A stretch of DNA of 18,474 nucleotides, from NCBI GenBank assembly GCA_900552905.1, contig USBR01000022.1, forward strand, positions 1-18,474, given 5' to 3'. Numbering within the stretch: the first letter of the stretch is position 1; the number at the start of each line of letters is the position of its first letter. The position numbers were made by a program, and so were the translations under genes. This stretch comes from an uncultured Succinatimonas sp. GTDB lineage: Bacteria; Pseudomonadota; Gammaproteobacteria; Enterobacterales; Succinivibrionaceae. The notes beneath the pieces were generated by a model. It searched no databases and was not told the origin of the DNA. It worked only from the letters and a program-made list of their open reading frames with translations. Below are positions 1 through 5,638 of this stretch, one piece after another.

Positions 1-107
1 TCTCCAACTCCAAAAATAAATTCTATTTAAAATAAGTAAGTTAGAATTTATCTTAATTTGTTTTTTACTGCTGTCCTAAAGGTCAGAACATGGCTATATG
101 ATAGTTC

Positions 108-124
108 ACGCAATATTATTGCGT
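108..124. repeat. Inverted repeat, 8-bp arms
   Basis: The arms ACGCAATA and TATTGCGT pair perfectly around a single central T. No T-tract follows on either strand, so it is not a usual terminator. The core GCAATA/TATTGC is shared with the larger palindrome at 311-338, which suggests a common binding protein or a common origin; that is inference. Confidence 0.5.
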
Positions 125-187
125 TTGTGACTTAAATCATACTTTTAAACTCTAATACAAAATATTTAACGCATATATTTGCTTTCA

Positions 188-210
188 AAAGCGACTACTA
201 TAGTAGCTTT
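188..210. repeat. Inverted repeat with 12-bp perfect core
   Basis: CTACTATAGTAG (195-206) is a perfect palindrome. The flanking AAAGC on the left (188-192) can pair with GCTTT on the right if GA at 193-194 is bulged. No U-tract follows, so it is not an evident terminator. Function unknown. Confidence 0.4.
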
Positions 211-310
211 AAAACATTTCTTTATATTTCAATATATTATTTATAAATAAAGTAAATTTTTTATTTTTTGCATGTTTATGAATATTTATTTCAAATAATA
301 ATACACGCAT

Positions 311-338
311 AATAATGCGCAATATATTGCGCATTATT
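311..338. repeat. 28-bp perfect palindrome
   Basis: The arms AATAATGCGCAA (311-322) and TTGCGCATTATT (327-338) are exact reverse complements around TATA. As RNA it would be a 12-bp hairpin with a 4-base loop, but neither strand has a T-tract after it, so it is not a standard intrinsic terminator. A second, mutually exclusive hairpin, CGCAT/ATGCG at 306-319, overlaps its left arm. It could be an operator, a cruciform-forming site or a remnant of a mobile repeat; the sequence alone does not decide. Confidence 0.6.
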
Positions 339-426
339 CTTGAATATAAAAAATAAAAATTGCTTAAAATGTGGAAAGAATGAGAATTAAAGTATCTCAG
401 ACGAAAATAGAAAGGATATTTTTGAC

Positions 427-465
427 AAAAAATAACTGACAGTTTTAAGTCTGTCAGTCATTTTT
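427..465 (-). terminator. Intrinsic terminator of suhB
   Basis: An 8-bp perfect stem, ACTGACAG (435-442) with CTGTCAGT (451-458), encloses an 8-base loop. Read on the minus strand it starts 30 bases after the suhB stop and runs into a T-rich tract (TATTTTTTG). The other side also carries TTTTT (461-465), so it could work in both directions. Confidence 0.85.
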
Positions 466-487
466 GAGAATTAAGCTTAAAGCTTAA

Positions 488-1303
488 TTAGCGCAGGATT
501 GCAGGTAAGGTCTGAGGATCACAAACCTTTAAGAGGTTACGTAAGACCTTAGGATTACCGCAAACTAAGTTGCCGCTCTTATTGTAGTTAGGCTCGCCCA
601 TGAAGTCAGTTACTAAACCACCGGCCTCACGTAAGATGAGATCGCCTGCAGCAAAGTCCCAAATCTTTAAACCTTGCTCTAAGTAGCCATCGAAACGACC
701 ACAAGCAACATAGCAAAGATCTAAGCTTGCAGCGCCCATACGTCTAACATCAGCGCAATTGTTGATGAGCTTAGAGAAGAGCTCTAAGTACGGGAGCATA
801 CGCTCACGATATCTAGTCGGGAAAGCAGTACCAATAATAGCGCCATCTAAGCTAGTCTTGCTACCAACACGAATGCGGCGCTCGTTTAGGAAAGCACCCT
901 TACCGCGTACAGCGGTAAACATTTCGTTGAGCATCGGATCGAAAACAACACCGACCTCAGTAATGCCATTGTGACGTAAAGCAATGGAAACTGCTGAATG
1001 CGGGATACCCATAACAAAGTTGGTAGTACCATCGATAGGATCGATAACCCACTGATACTCAGAATCAGGGTTACCTAAGGTAGTACCAGAGGCTAAGGAT
1101 TCCTCACCTAAGATACTGTGATTACGGTATGCGGTAAGTAAAATCTTAGCAACAGTCTGCTCACACTCTTTATCGATATTAGTGACCAGATCGTCTTTGT
1201 TCTTCTCTTCAATGGACAGCTGAGCTTGCTGACCGATATTACGAGCAATCAAATTACCGGCGGTACGAGCAGCACGCACGGCGATATTGAGCATAGGATG
1301 CAT
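488..1303 (-). CDS. suhB: Inositol-1-monophosphatase family protein SuhB
   Basis: A 271-residue member of the Mg2+-dependent inositol monophosphatase family, close in length to E. coli SuhB (267). The metal-binding motifs are intact: Glu67-Glu68 in GEES, Asp88 and Asp91 in WVIDPIDGTTNF (residues 85-96), and Trp215-Asp216 in WDFAAG. The start MHPMLNIAVRAAR matches the E. coli N-terminus, so the first Met is preferred over Met4; the ribosome site is weak (GGGA about 11 bases upstream). In E. coli SuhB hydrolyses inositol-1-phosphate and also joins the NusA-dependent rRNA antitermination complex; whether the second role holds here is inference. It is transcribed alone, divergent from the UPF0149 gene, with its own promoter and terminator. 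Confidence 0.95.
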   Translation of the reverse strand: MHPMLNIAVRAARTAGNLIARNIGQQAQLSIEEKNKDDLVTNIDKECEQTVAKILLTAYRNHSILGEESLASGTTLGNPDSEYQWVIDPIDGTTNFVMGIPHSAVSIALRHNGITEVGVVFDPMLNEMFTAVRGKGAFLNERRIRVGSKTSLDGAIIGTAFPTRYRERMLPYLELFSKLINNCADVRRMGAASLDLCYVACGRFDGYLEQGLKIWDFAAGDLILREAGGLVTDFMGEPNYNKSGNLVCGNPKVLRNLLKVCDPQTLPAILR

Positions 1304-1337
1304 GTTTTTTTAAATCCCAATAAAAAAAAGTGACGCC

Positions 1338-1366
1338 ATTATATGACATTTTAGCAATTTTGTGAT
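1338..1366 (-). promoter_or_regulatory. Putative sigma-70 promoter of suhB
   Basis: On the minus strand ATCACA (plus 1361-1366, 4/6 to TTGACA) lies 17 bases from a perfect TATAAT (plus 1338-1343). The predicted leader would be about 25-30 bases. This is a motif match only. Confidence 0.6.
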
Positions 1367-1416
1367 TTATGATCTATGCTCTTTTAGATATCCTTAGGAT
1401 TACATCCGCAATTATT

Positions 1417-1446
1417 TTGATTTTTTTATAGAAAAATGAGCACAAT
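1417..1446 (+). promoter_or_regulatory. Weak putative promoter of the UPF0149 gene
   Basis: TTGATT (1417-1422) and CACAAT (1441-1446) are separated by 18 bases; each matches consensus at 4/6. A hairpin-like element (1432-1460) overlaps it, so the real start may lie elsewhere in 1367-1440. Confidence 0.3.
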
Positions 1447-1460
1447 AAGCTCGATTTTTT
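1432..1460. other. Terminator-like hairpin ahead of the UPF0149 gene
   Basis: AAAAAT-GAGC (1432-1441) can pair with GCTC-G-ATTTTT (1449-1459) with one bulged G, a 7-base loop and a T-tract after it. It sits in the 5' region of the gene starting at 1481. The GC core is only 4 bp, so activity is uncertain; an attenuator or a leftover terminator are both possible. Confidence 0.35.
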
Positions 1461-1480
1461 AATTTCAAAGGATTTTTTCA

Positions 1481-2005
1481 ATGGCAGATTACAAGCAGAT
1501 TAAAACTGAGCTTCAAAGCGCTGGTATTAGCGAAAACCACTTACAGTGGTACGGCTTTGTCTTAGGACTTTTATGCCGCGATTATGATCCCAGCTCCCGC
1601 ATGTTTTTAGCTATAAGCTCAAAGATCATGAATGACGATGAGCCCTTACCGGGTGTTTTGGTAGCTTATCTGACTAATTATGCTTTAGATTGTAAGCGTA
1701 ATTTACAAGCTAAAGCCAAAGCCTTAGAGCTCTTCTCTCTGCCTTTAAATGACACCGGCAAAGAAGAGCGTTTAGGAGCCTTAGCCGATTTAGCTTATGG
1801 CTTAAGCTTAGGTCTTGTCGCCTCAGATGATGGTAGCTTTAGCCATAAGATTTCCGATCCCGATCTTTTAGAAGGTTTACATACTCTAAGCGCTATCTCT
1901 CAGGTTGATCCTAAAGAAGATCTCGCTGAAGAAGATCTCAATGAGGTCTTAGAGTATATGCGCACTTTAGCCTTAAATACTTATAAAAAGTCCCATAAGG
2001 CCTAA
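1481..2005 (+). CDS. ygfB: UPF0149 family protein, YgfB-like
   Basis: A 174-residue, acidic, helix-rich protein of the UPF0149 family. Features shared with YgfB are the early [12 protein letters not shown] segment (about residues 22-33, family form 'HG..G..C'), the [13 protein letters not shown] block (family 'W...FLLGLG') and the acidic C-terminal part [33 protein letters not shown], matching the 'DEDEE...E..EYVRVA' end of the family. The start is supported by AAGGA (1468-1472) 8 bases upstream of ATG. Biochemical function is not firmly settled; in Pseudomonas aeruginosa YgfB affects expression of a peptidoglycan amidase and beta-lactam resistance. In E. coli ygfB lies by pepP-ubiH; here it lies between suhB and uvrB, so the neighbours give no functional hint. 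Its stop overlaps that of convergent uvrB. Confidence 0.8.
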   Translation: MADYKQIKTELQSAGISENHLQWYGFVLGLLCRDYDPSSRMFLAISSKIMNDDEPLPGVLVAYLTNYALDCKRNLQAKAKALELFSLPLNDTGKEERLGALADLAYGLSLGLVASDDGSFSHKISDPDLLEGLHTLSAISQVDPKEDLAEEDLNEVLEYMRTLALNTYKKSHKA

Positions 2006-4065
2006 GTCTCACTCTCCTTATCATGTCCAGGTAGCATAATGAGCTCTTGCTGCAGTGCTGCAATCTCATCGCGCACCATAGCCGCCTCCTCAAATTTAAG
2101 CTCACGGGCAAGCTTAACCATACGCTCTTGTAGCTTTTTAATGGTGGCGGCAATTTCATGCGCTGTTTTAGGCTGTGATAGCTGACGGCGTTCCCATTCC
2201 TTGCGGGAAAGCGGACGCTCACGGGCCTCCTCTGGGGCTTTAAAGACCTTAGTGTCGGCGATAGCCAATTCCATCACATCCACTACCTTCTTTTCAATCT
2301 GCTTAGGCGTAATATGATGCTCGCGATTGTATTCTTCCTGAGCCTGACGGCGACGTGAGGTTTCCTCCATAGTCTTTTTAATAGAATCAGTAAGCTTATC
2401 GGCATAGAAGATCGCGCGACCATTAACATTACGCGCAGCACGGCCTACAATCTGAATTAAAGAGCGATAGGAGCGCAAGAAGCCTTCCTTATCGGCATCG
2501 AGTACAGCCACTAAGGAAACCTCTGGCATATCTAAGCCCTCACGCAAGAGGTTGATACCAACAAGCACATCAAATTCACCTAAACGCAGATCGCGGATGA
2601 TCTCCATACGCTCAACTGAGTCGATATCTGAGTGTAGATAGCGTACGCGAATATCATGCTCATCTAAATAAGCGGTAAGCTCTTCCGCCATTTTCTTCGT
2701 TAAAGTGGTAACTAAGACACGCTGATTGTGCGCTACAGTCTTACGGATTTCACTCATCAGATCGTCAACCTGCGTAGCTACCGGGCGAATTTCAATGAGC
2801 GGATCTAATAATCCTGTAGGGCGAATTAATTGCTCTACCACCTGCGTTGATTGCATGAGCTCATACTCAGCTGGCGTTGCGGAGACATAGATTGTCTGCG
2901 GCTGAAGCTTGGTAAACTCTTCAAAGCGCAAAGGGCGATTATCAAAGGCTGAAGGTAATCTAAAGCCAAAGTTAATTAAATTTTCTTTTCTTGATCTATC
3001 GCCTCGATACATAGCACCAATCTGCGGCACCGTTACATGCGATTCATCGATAATCAAAAGACCATCTGCGGGTAGATAATCAAATAAGCAAGGAGGTGGC
3101 TCTCCTGGCTTTCTGCCGGTCAAATAGCGGGAGTAATTTTCAATACCTGAGCAATATCCTAATTCATTGATCATCTCAATATCATAGGCCGTACGATCAC
3201 GGATACGCTGTTCTTCTAAAAGCTTATTATTTTCTAAAAAGAACTGACAGCGATCTTGAAGCTCAACCTTAATATTCTCAACGGCATGCTTTAAGATTTC
3301 TTTAGGGGTAATGTAATGGGTTTTAGGGAAAATGGTCACACGCGGGATCTTTTGAATAGTAGCACCGGTGAGCGGATCAAAGGTGCTGATATTTTCAATC
3401 TCATCATCAAAAAGCTCGATACGCACAGCATAACCGTCAGATTCAGCGGGATAGATATCCACAACATCACCGCGCACTCTAAAGGTTGAACGCGCAAAAC
3501 CAAGATCGTTGCGGGTATATTGCAATTCTGACAATCTCTGCGTGATATCCTCAACGCTTATGGTCTCACCACGGGAGACATGAAGCATCATCTTCAAATA
3601 AGTCTGTGGCTCACCTAAGCCATAGATAGCAGAGACAGTACAGACGACGATAACATCCTTGCGCTCCATCAAAGCCTTAGTAGCGGACAGGCGCATCTGA
3701 TCGATATGCTCATTGACCATCGCATCCTTTTCAATAAAGGTATCGGTAGCCGCTACATAAGCCTCAGGCTGATAATAATCATAATAAGAGACAAAGTACT
3801 CAACTGCATTATTAGGAAAGAATTCCTTCATCTCACCGTAAAGTTGCGCTGCGAGAGTCTTATTATGCGAGAGGATCATAGTCGGACGATTTTCCCTTGC
3901 TATGACATTAGCCATAGTAAAGGTCTTACCTGAGCCGGTGACACCTAAGAGTGTTTGAGCCCGCGCCCCTGCATCTAAACCCTTACAGAGTAAATCGATA
4001 GCCTGCCCCTGATCGCCTGAAGGCTTGAAGTCTGAATGTAAAATAAAATCGCGTTTTAATGCCAT
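2002..4065 (-). CDS. uvrB: UvrABC excision nuclease subunit B
   Basis: A 687-residue UvrB (E. coli 673), the damage-verifying helicase-like subunit of nucleotide excision repair that is loaded by UvrA and recruits UvrC. Visible features: Walker A GVTGSGKT (41-48), the DNA-gripping beta-hairpin region [17 protein letters not shown] (94-110), Walker B DESH (340-343), helicase motif [10 protein letters not shown] (538-545) and the C-terminal UVR motif that contacts UvrC (about 637-672). An in-frame ATG at 4155 would add 30 residues, but I chose the ATG at 4063-4065: MALKRDF aligns with the E. coli start, AAGAGAG lies just upstream, and the extension would cover the probable -10 box. The 3' end overlaps the UPF0149 gene by four bases. 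No LexA operator is evident upstream. Confidence 0.97.
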   Translation of the reverse strand: MALKRDFILHSDFKPSGDQGQAIDLLCKGLDAGARAQTLLGVTGSGKTFTMANVIARENRPTMILSHNKTLAAQLYGEMKEFFPNNAVEYFVSYYDYYQPEAYVAATDTFIEKDAMVNEHIDQMRLSATKALMERKDVIVVCTVSAIYGLGEPQTYLKMMLHVSRGETISVEDITQRLSELQYTRNDLGFARSTFRVRGDVVDIYPAESDGYAVRIELFDDEIENISTFDPLTGATIQKIPRVTIFPKTHYITPKEILKHAVENIKVELQDRCQFFLENNKLLEEQRIRDRTAYDIEMINELGYCSGIENYSRYLTGRKPGEPPPCLFDYLPADGLLIIDESHVTVPQIGAMYRGDRSRKENLINFGFRLPSAFDNRPLRFEEFTKLQPQTIYVSATPAEYELMQSTQVVEQLIRPTGLLDPLIEIRPVATQVDDLMSEIRKTVAHNQRVLVTTLTKKMAEELTAYLDEHDIRVRYLHSDIDSVERMEIIRDLRLGEFDVLVGINLLREGLDMPEVSLVAVLDADKEGFLRSYRSLIQIVGRAARNVNGRAIFYADKLTDSIKKTMEETSRRRQAQEEYNREHHITPKQIEKKVVDVMELAIADTKVFKAPEEARERPLSRKEWERRQLSQPKTAHEIAATIKKLQERMVKLARELKFEEAAMVRDEIAALQQELIMLPGHDKESET

Positions 4066-4084
4066 AACCGCTCTCTTATAAATT

Positions 4085-4115
4085 GCAAATTTGTCTATGA
4101 TTATAAGCAATTTGC
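4085..4115. promoter_or_regulatory. uvrB -10 box flanked by a 7-bp inverted repeat
   Basis: On the minus strand a perfect TATAAT (plus 4100-4105) lies about 35 bases before the uvrB start; the -35 region is poor (CTCTAT at 17 bases). GCAAATT (4085-4091) and AATTTGC (4109-4115) form an inverted repeat bracketing this box. It may be an operator; that is inference. Confidence 0.45.
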
Positions 4116-4152
4116 CTGCTTTATAGAGTAAGAGAAAATATCGCCTGAGAAA

Positions 4153-4190
4153 CAAGAGTTTTAAAGAGACTGTACTTTTAAACTCTCTTG
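4153..4190. repeat. Inverted repeat upstream of uvrB
   Basis: AGAGTTTTAAAG (4155-4166) and CTTTTAAACTCT (4175-4186) are reverse complements with one mismatch, separated by 8 bases (GAGACTGTA region). It sits about 50 bases upstream of the predicted uvrB -10 box. It does not fit the LexA consensus CTGT-N8-ACAG. No function is assigned. Confidence 0.4.
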
Positions 4191-4346
4191 AAAATAACAG
4201 CGCCTAAAGTTTAGGAAAATTTTGAAATTTAAGTAAATTTTTTTTGAACAAGAATGATGAGTTTTTAGAAAAAATGATTTTTTAAGAATTTTCTCTATTT
4301 TATTTAATAAATAAATCAAGAAGTTAAACTTTTTTTAATTTTTTAG
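4191..4346. other. AT-rich spacer between uvrB and the tRNA promoter
   Basis: No gene or RNA is recognised in this interval. The stretch just before 4347 is rich in A and T runs (4302-4345) and could act as an UP element for the tRNA promoter. The rest of the gene-free interval 4066-4419 holds the uvrB promoter, two inverted repeats and the tRNA leader. Confidence 0.4.
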
Positions 4347-4375
4347 TTGACAGTTTAACCTCACCTCTATATAAT
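4347..4375 (+). promoter_or_regulatory. Consensus sigma-70 promoter of the tRNA-Asn operon
   Basis: TTGACA (4347-4352) and TATAAT (4370-4375) are both exact consensus and separated by exactly 17 bases. AT-rich DNA precedes it and a GC-containing discriminator (CGTCTGCG) follows, as in growth-rate-controlled stable-RNA promoters. Transcription should begin near 4382, giving a leader of about 38 bases before the first tRNA. Confidence 0.92.
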
Positions 4376-4419
4376 CGTCTGCGTTTTCGGCGTTAAGCCT
4401 AAACACTTTTTCTTAAAGT

Positions 4420-4495
4420 TCCTCCTTAGTTCAGTCGGTAGAACGGCGGACTGTTAATCCGTATGTCGCAGGTCCGAGTCCTGCAGGAGGAGCCA
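4420..4495 (+). tRNA. tRNA-Asn (GUU), copy 1
   Basis: A 76-base tRNA with encoded CCA. The acceptor arm TCCTCCT pairs with AGGAGGA, followed by discriminator G and CCA. The D stem is GTTC/GAAC, the anticodon loop CTGTTAA places GTT at 4453-4455, and the T arm is GCAGG-TCCGAGT-CCTGC (E. coli T loop begins TTCGA; here TCCGA, position 54 being C). The sequence is otherwise very like E. coli tRNA-Asn. Confidence 0.97.
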
Positions 4496-4518
4496 GAAAG
4501 AAAAAGTTTTTTTGTTGT

Positions 4519-4594
4519 TCCTCCTTAGTTCAGTCGGTAGAACGGCGGACTGTTAATCCGTATGTCGCAGGTCCGAGTCCTGCAGGAGGAGCCA
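4519..4594 (+). tRNA. tRNA-Asn (GUU), copy 2
   Basis: Identical over all 76 bases to the first copy, with anticodon GTT at 4552-4554 and encoded CCA. The two genes are 23 bases apart and share one promoter and one terminator, so they are very probably cut from one precursor RNA. The spacer between them is A- and T-rich and has no clear hairpin. Confidence 0.97.
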
Positions 4595-4605
4595 AAAAAA
4601 AGCAT

Positions 4606-4628
4606 GCAACCACAGGGTTGCTTTTTTT
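4606..4628 (+). terminator. Intrinsic terminator of the tRNA-Asn operon
   Basis: GCAACC (4606-4611) pairs with GGTTGC (4616-4621) around ACAG, followed at once by seven Ts. An A-run upstream (4595-4601) could make it active in the other direction too. Confidence 0.92.
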
Positions 4629-4696
4629 ATTTCTTTTTCTTAATTCCCCCTCCTATCTATTAGGACAGAATTCTCATTTTTCATAATATATCTCCT

Positions 4697-4734
4697 TAAA
4701 AAAGAGCTCCCTAGGCCTTTGTGAAGCCTAGGGA
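4697..4734 (-). terminator. Intrinsic terminator of the binding-protein gene
   Basis: TCCCTAGGC (4708-4716) and GCCTAGGGA (4726-4734) form a perfect 9-bp stem; on the minus strand the hairpin is followed by GCTC and six Ts. It lies 20 bases after the stop of the gene ending at 4755. The remaining 4629-4696 holds nothing I recognise. Confidence 0.9.
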
Positions 4735-4754
4735 AACTTTTTCCTTAAAGGAGC

Positions 4755-5498
4755 TTATTTAGCTTTAAACCACTTATCAACAATACGCTGATACTCACCA
4801 TTGGCCTTAATATCCTCTAAGCCCTGATTGATAAGCTCTTGCACCTCAGTATTATTCTTATTCATCGCAATACCTAAGCCCTGAGCTTCATAGATCTCAT
4901 CTAAAAGCTTAAAGTTTTCCTTATGGGACTGTGCTAAATAGAACTGATGAACTGTTCTACCGGTAATGACAGCATCACAACCACCCTTATCAAGCTCTAA
5001 ATAAGCCTCAGGAGCGCTATTGAAGGTAATAACCTTAGCACCAGGAGTGGCAGCGGCCTTATCGGCGCCGACAGTACCAATCTGAACACAGATACTGTGA
5101 TTTGCTAAAGAAGCAAAGTCGTGAATTTCCGAGGCCTTATCCTCACGGATCATAATACTCTGACCTACCACAAAGTACTCAGGGGAAAAGTCCACACGTT
5201 TAGCGCGCTCGGCATTTTTAACAATACCGCTGATGGCAGCATCGATAGTACCGGTAATGACACCCGGGATAATGCCGTCAAATTGCATGGACTGCCACTT
5301 CACCTCAACACTCTGAGATTTACAGATAGCTTCCATAATATCGATATCAAAGCCTTCAAGCTTTCCGCTCTTTTCATTGATATATTCAAAAGGAGCAAAG
5401 GCCGGTTCAGTACCGACAATAATGCTCTGAGGTTTAGCCTCGACACTGCTACATGTAAGCATGGCACCTACAAGGCTTGCGAATAAAAATTTCTGCAT
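4755..5498 (-). CDS. Periplasmic amino-acid ABC transporter binding protein
   Basis: A 247-residue family 3 solute-binding protein (HisJ/GlnH/ArtJ group), which captures an amino acid in the periplasm and hands it to a membrane permease. The mature start SIIVGTEPAFAPFEY, followed by LEGFDIDIMEAICK, the WQSMQFDGIIPGV segment, TIDAAISGIVKNAERAKRVDFSPEYF and a C-terminal EYQRIVDKWF, are family hallmarks. A longer frame begins at 5561, but the ATG at 5496-5498 gives a proper signal peptide, MQKFLFASLVGAMLTCSSVEA (cleavage predicted after VEA), and has a GAGAG-type ribosome site. Cys16 is not in a good lipobox (Thr at -1), so a soluble protein is expected. The ligand cannot be read from sequence; a polar or basic amino acid is likely. 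No permease or ATPase gene is adjacent, and strong terminators lie on both sides. Confidence 0.9.
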   Translation of the reverse strand: MQKFLFASLVGAMLTCSSVEAKPQSIIVGTEPAFAPFEYINEKSGKLEGFDIDIMEAICKSQSVEVKWQSMQFDGIIPGVITGTIDAAISGIVKNAERAKRVDFSPEYFVVGQSIMIREDKASEIHDFASLANHSICVQIGTVGADKAAATPGAKVITFNSAPEAYLELDKGGCDAVITGRTVHQFYLAQSHKENFKLLDEIYEAQGLGIAMNKNNTEVQELINQGLEDIKANGEYQRIVDKWFKAK

Positions 5499-5606
5499 AA
5501 ATTTTCTCTCTCTAAAATTAAGTTTTTTTATCTTAGGGAAGAACTGAGAAAATTTACACATAAAAAAATTTTTGCTTTAAAAGTGAGCAGAAATTTTTAA
5601 GAATTG

Positions 5607-5633
5607 ATAAAAAACGGTGCAAAAGCACCGTTT
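5607..5633 (-). terminator. Intrinsic terminator of the tamA-tamB-hpt-lonH operon
   Basis: AAACGGTGC (5612-5620) pairs with GCACCGTTT (5625-5633) around AAAA; on the minus strand the stem is followed by a run of Ts. It begins six bases after the lonH stop codon and separates the operon from the binding-protein gene. Confidence 0.93.
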
Positions 5634-5638
5634 CTCAT

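Larger units (their letters stand above)
1..426. other. AT-rich intergenic region with palindromes, no convincing gene
   Basis: This stretch is very AT-rich and holds no open reading frame that looks like a gene on either strand; the best small frame (380-439, 19 codons) ends inside the suhB terminator and resembles nothing I know. It contains three inverted repeats, listed separately (108-124, 188-210, 311-338). Because suhB is transcribed leftwards, this is the region downstream of suhB. The gene beyond the left edge is not visible, so the DNA could be a promoter region for a leftward gene or simply spacer. Confidence 0.6.

Noticed and set aside
380..439. Nineteen-codon frame starting ATGAGAATTAAA in the left gap
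   Set aside because: It is short, its purine-rich stretch (GGAAAGA) touches the ATG with no spacing, and it ends inside the suhB terminator. No family resemblance.
4066..4155. Thirty-residue N-terminal extension of UvrB
   Set aside because: The extra residues do not align with UvrB proteins, cover the probable promoter, and the downstream ATG has a better ribosome site.
4166..4200. Possible LexA box (CTGT ... ACAG) upstream of uvrB
   Set aside because: CTGT and ACAG are both present but more than 20 bases apart instead of 8.
5430..5498. Lipoprotein signal in the binding protein (MLTC, Cys16)
   Set aside because: Threonine at -1 does not fit a lipobox, and a good VEA cleavage site follows.
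5499..5561. Twenty-one-residue N-terminal extension of the binding protein
   Set aside because: It would bury the signal peptide behind a charged segment; the ATG at 5498 gives a normal signal sequence.
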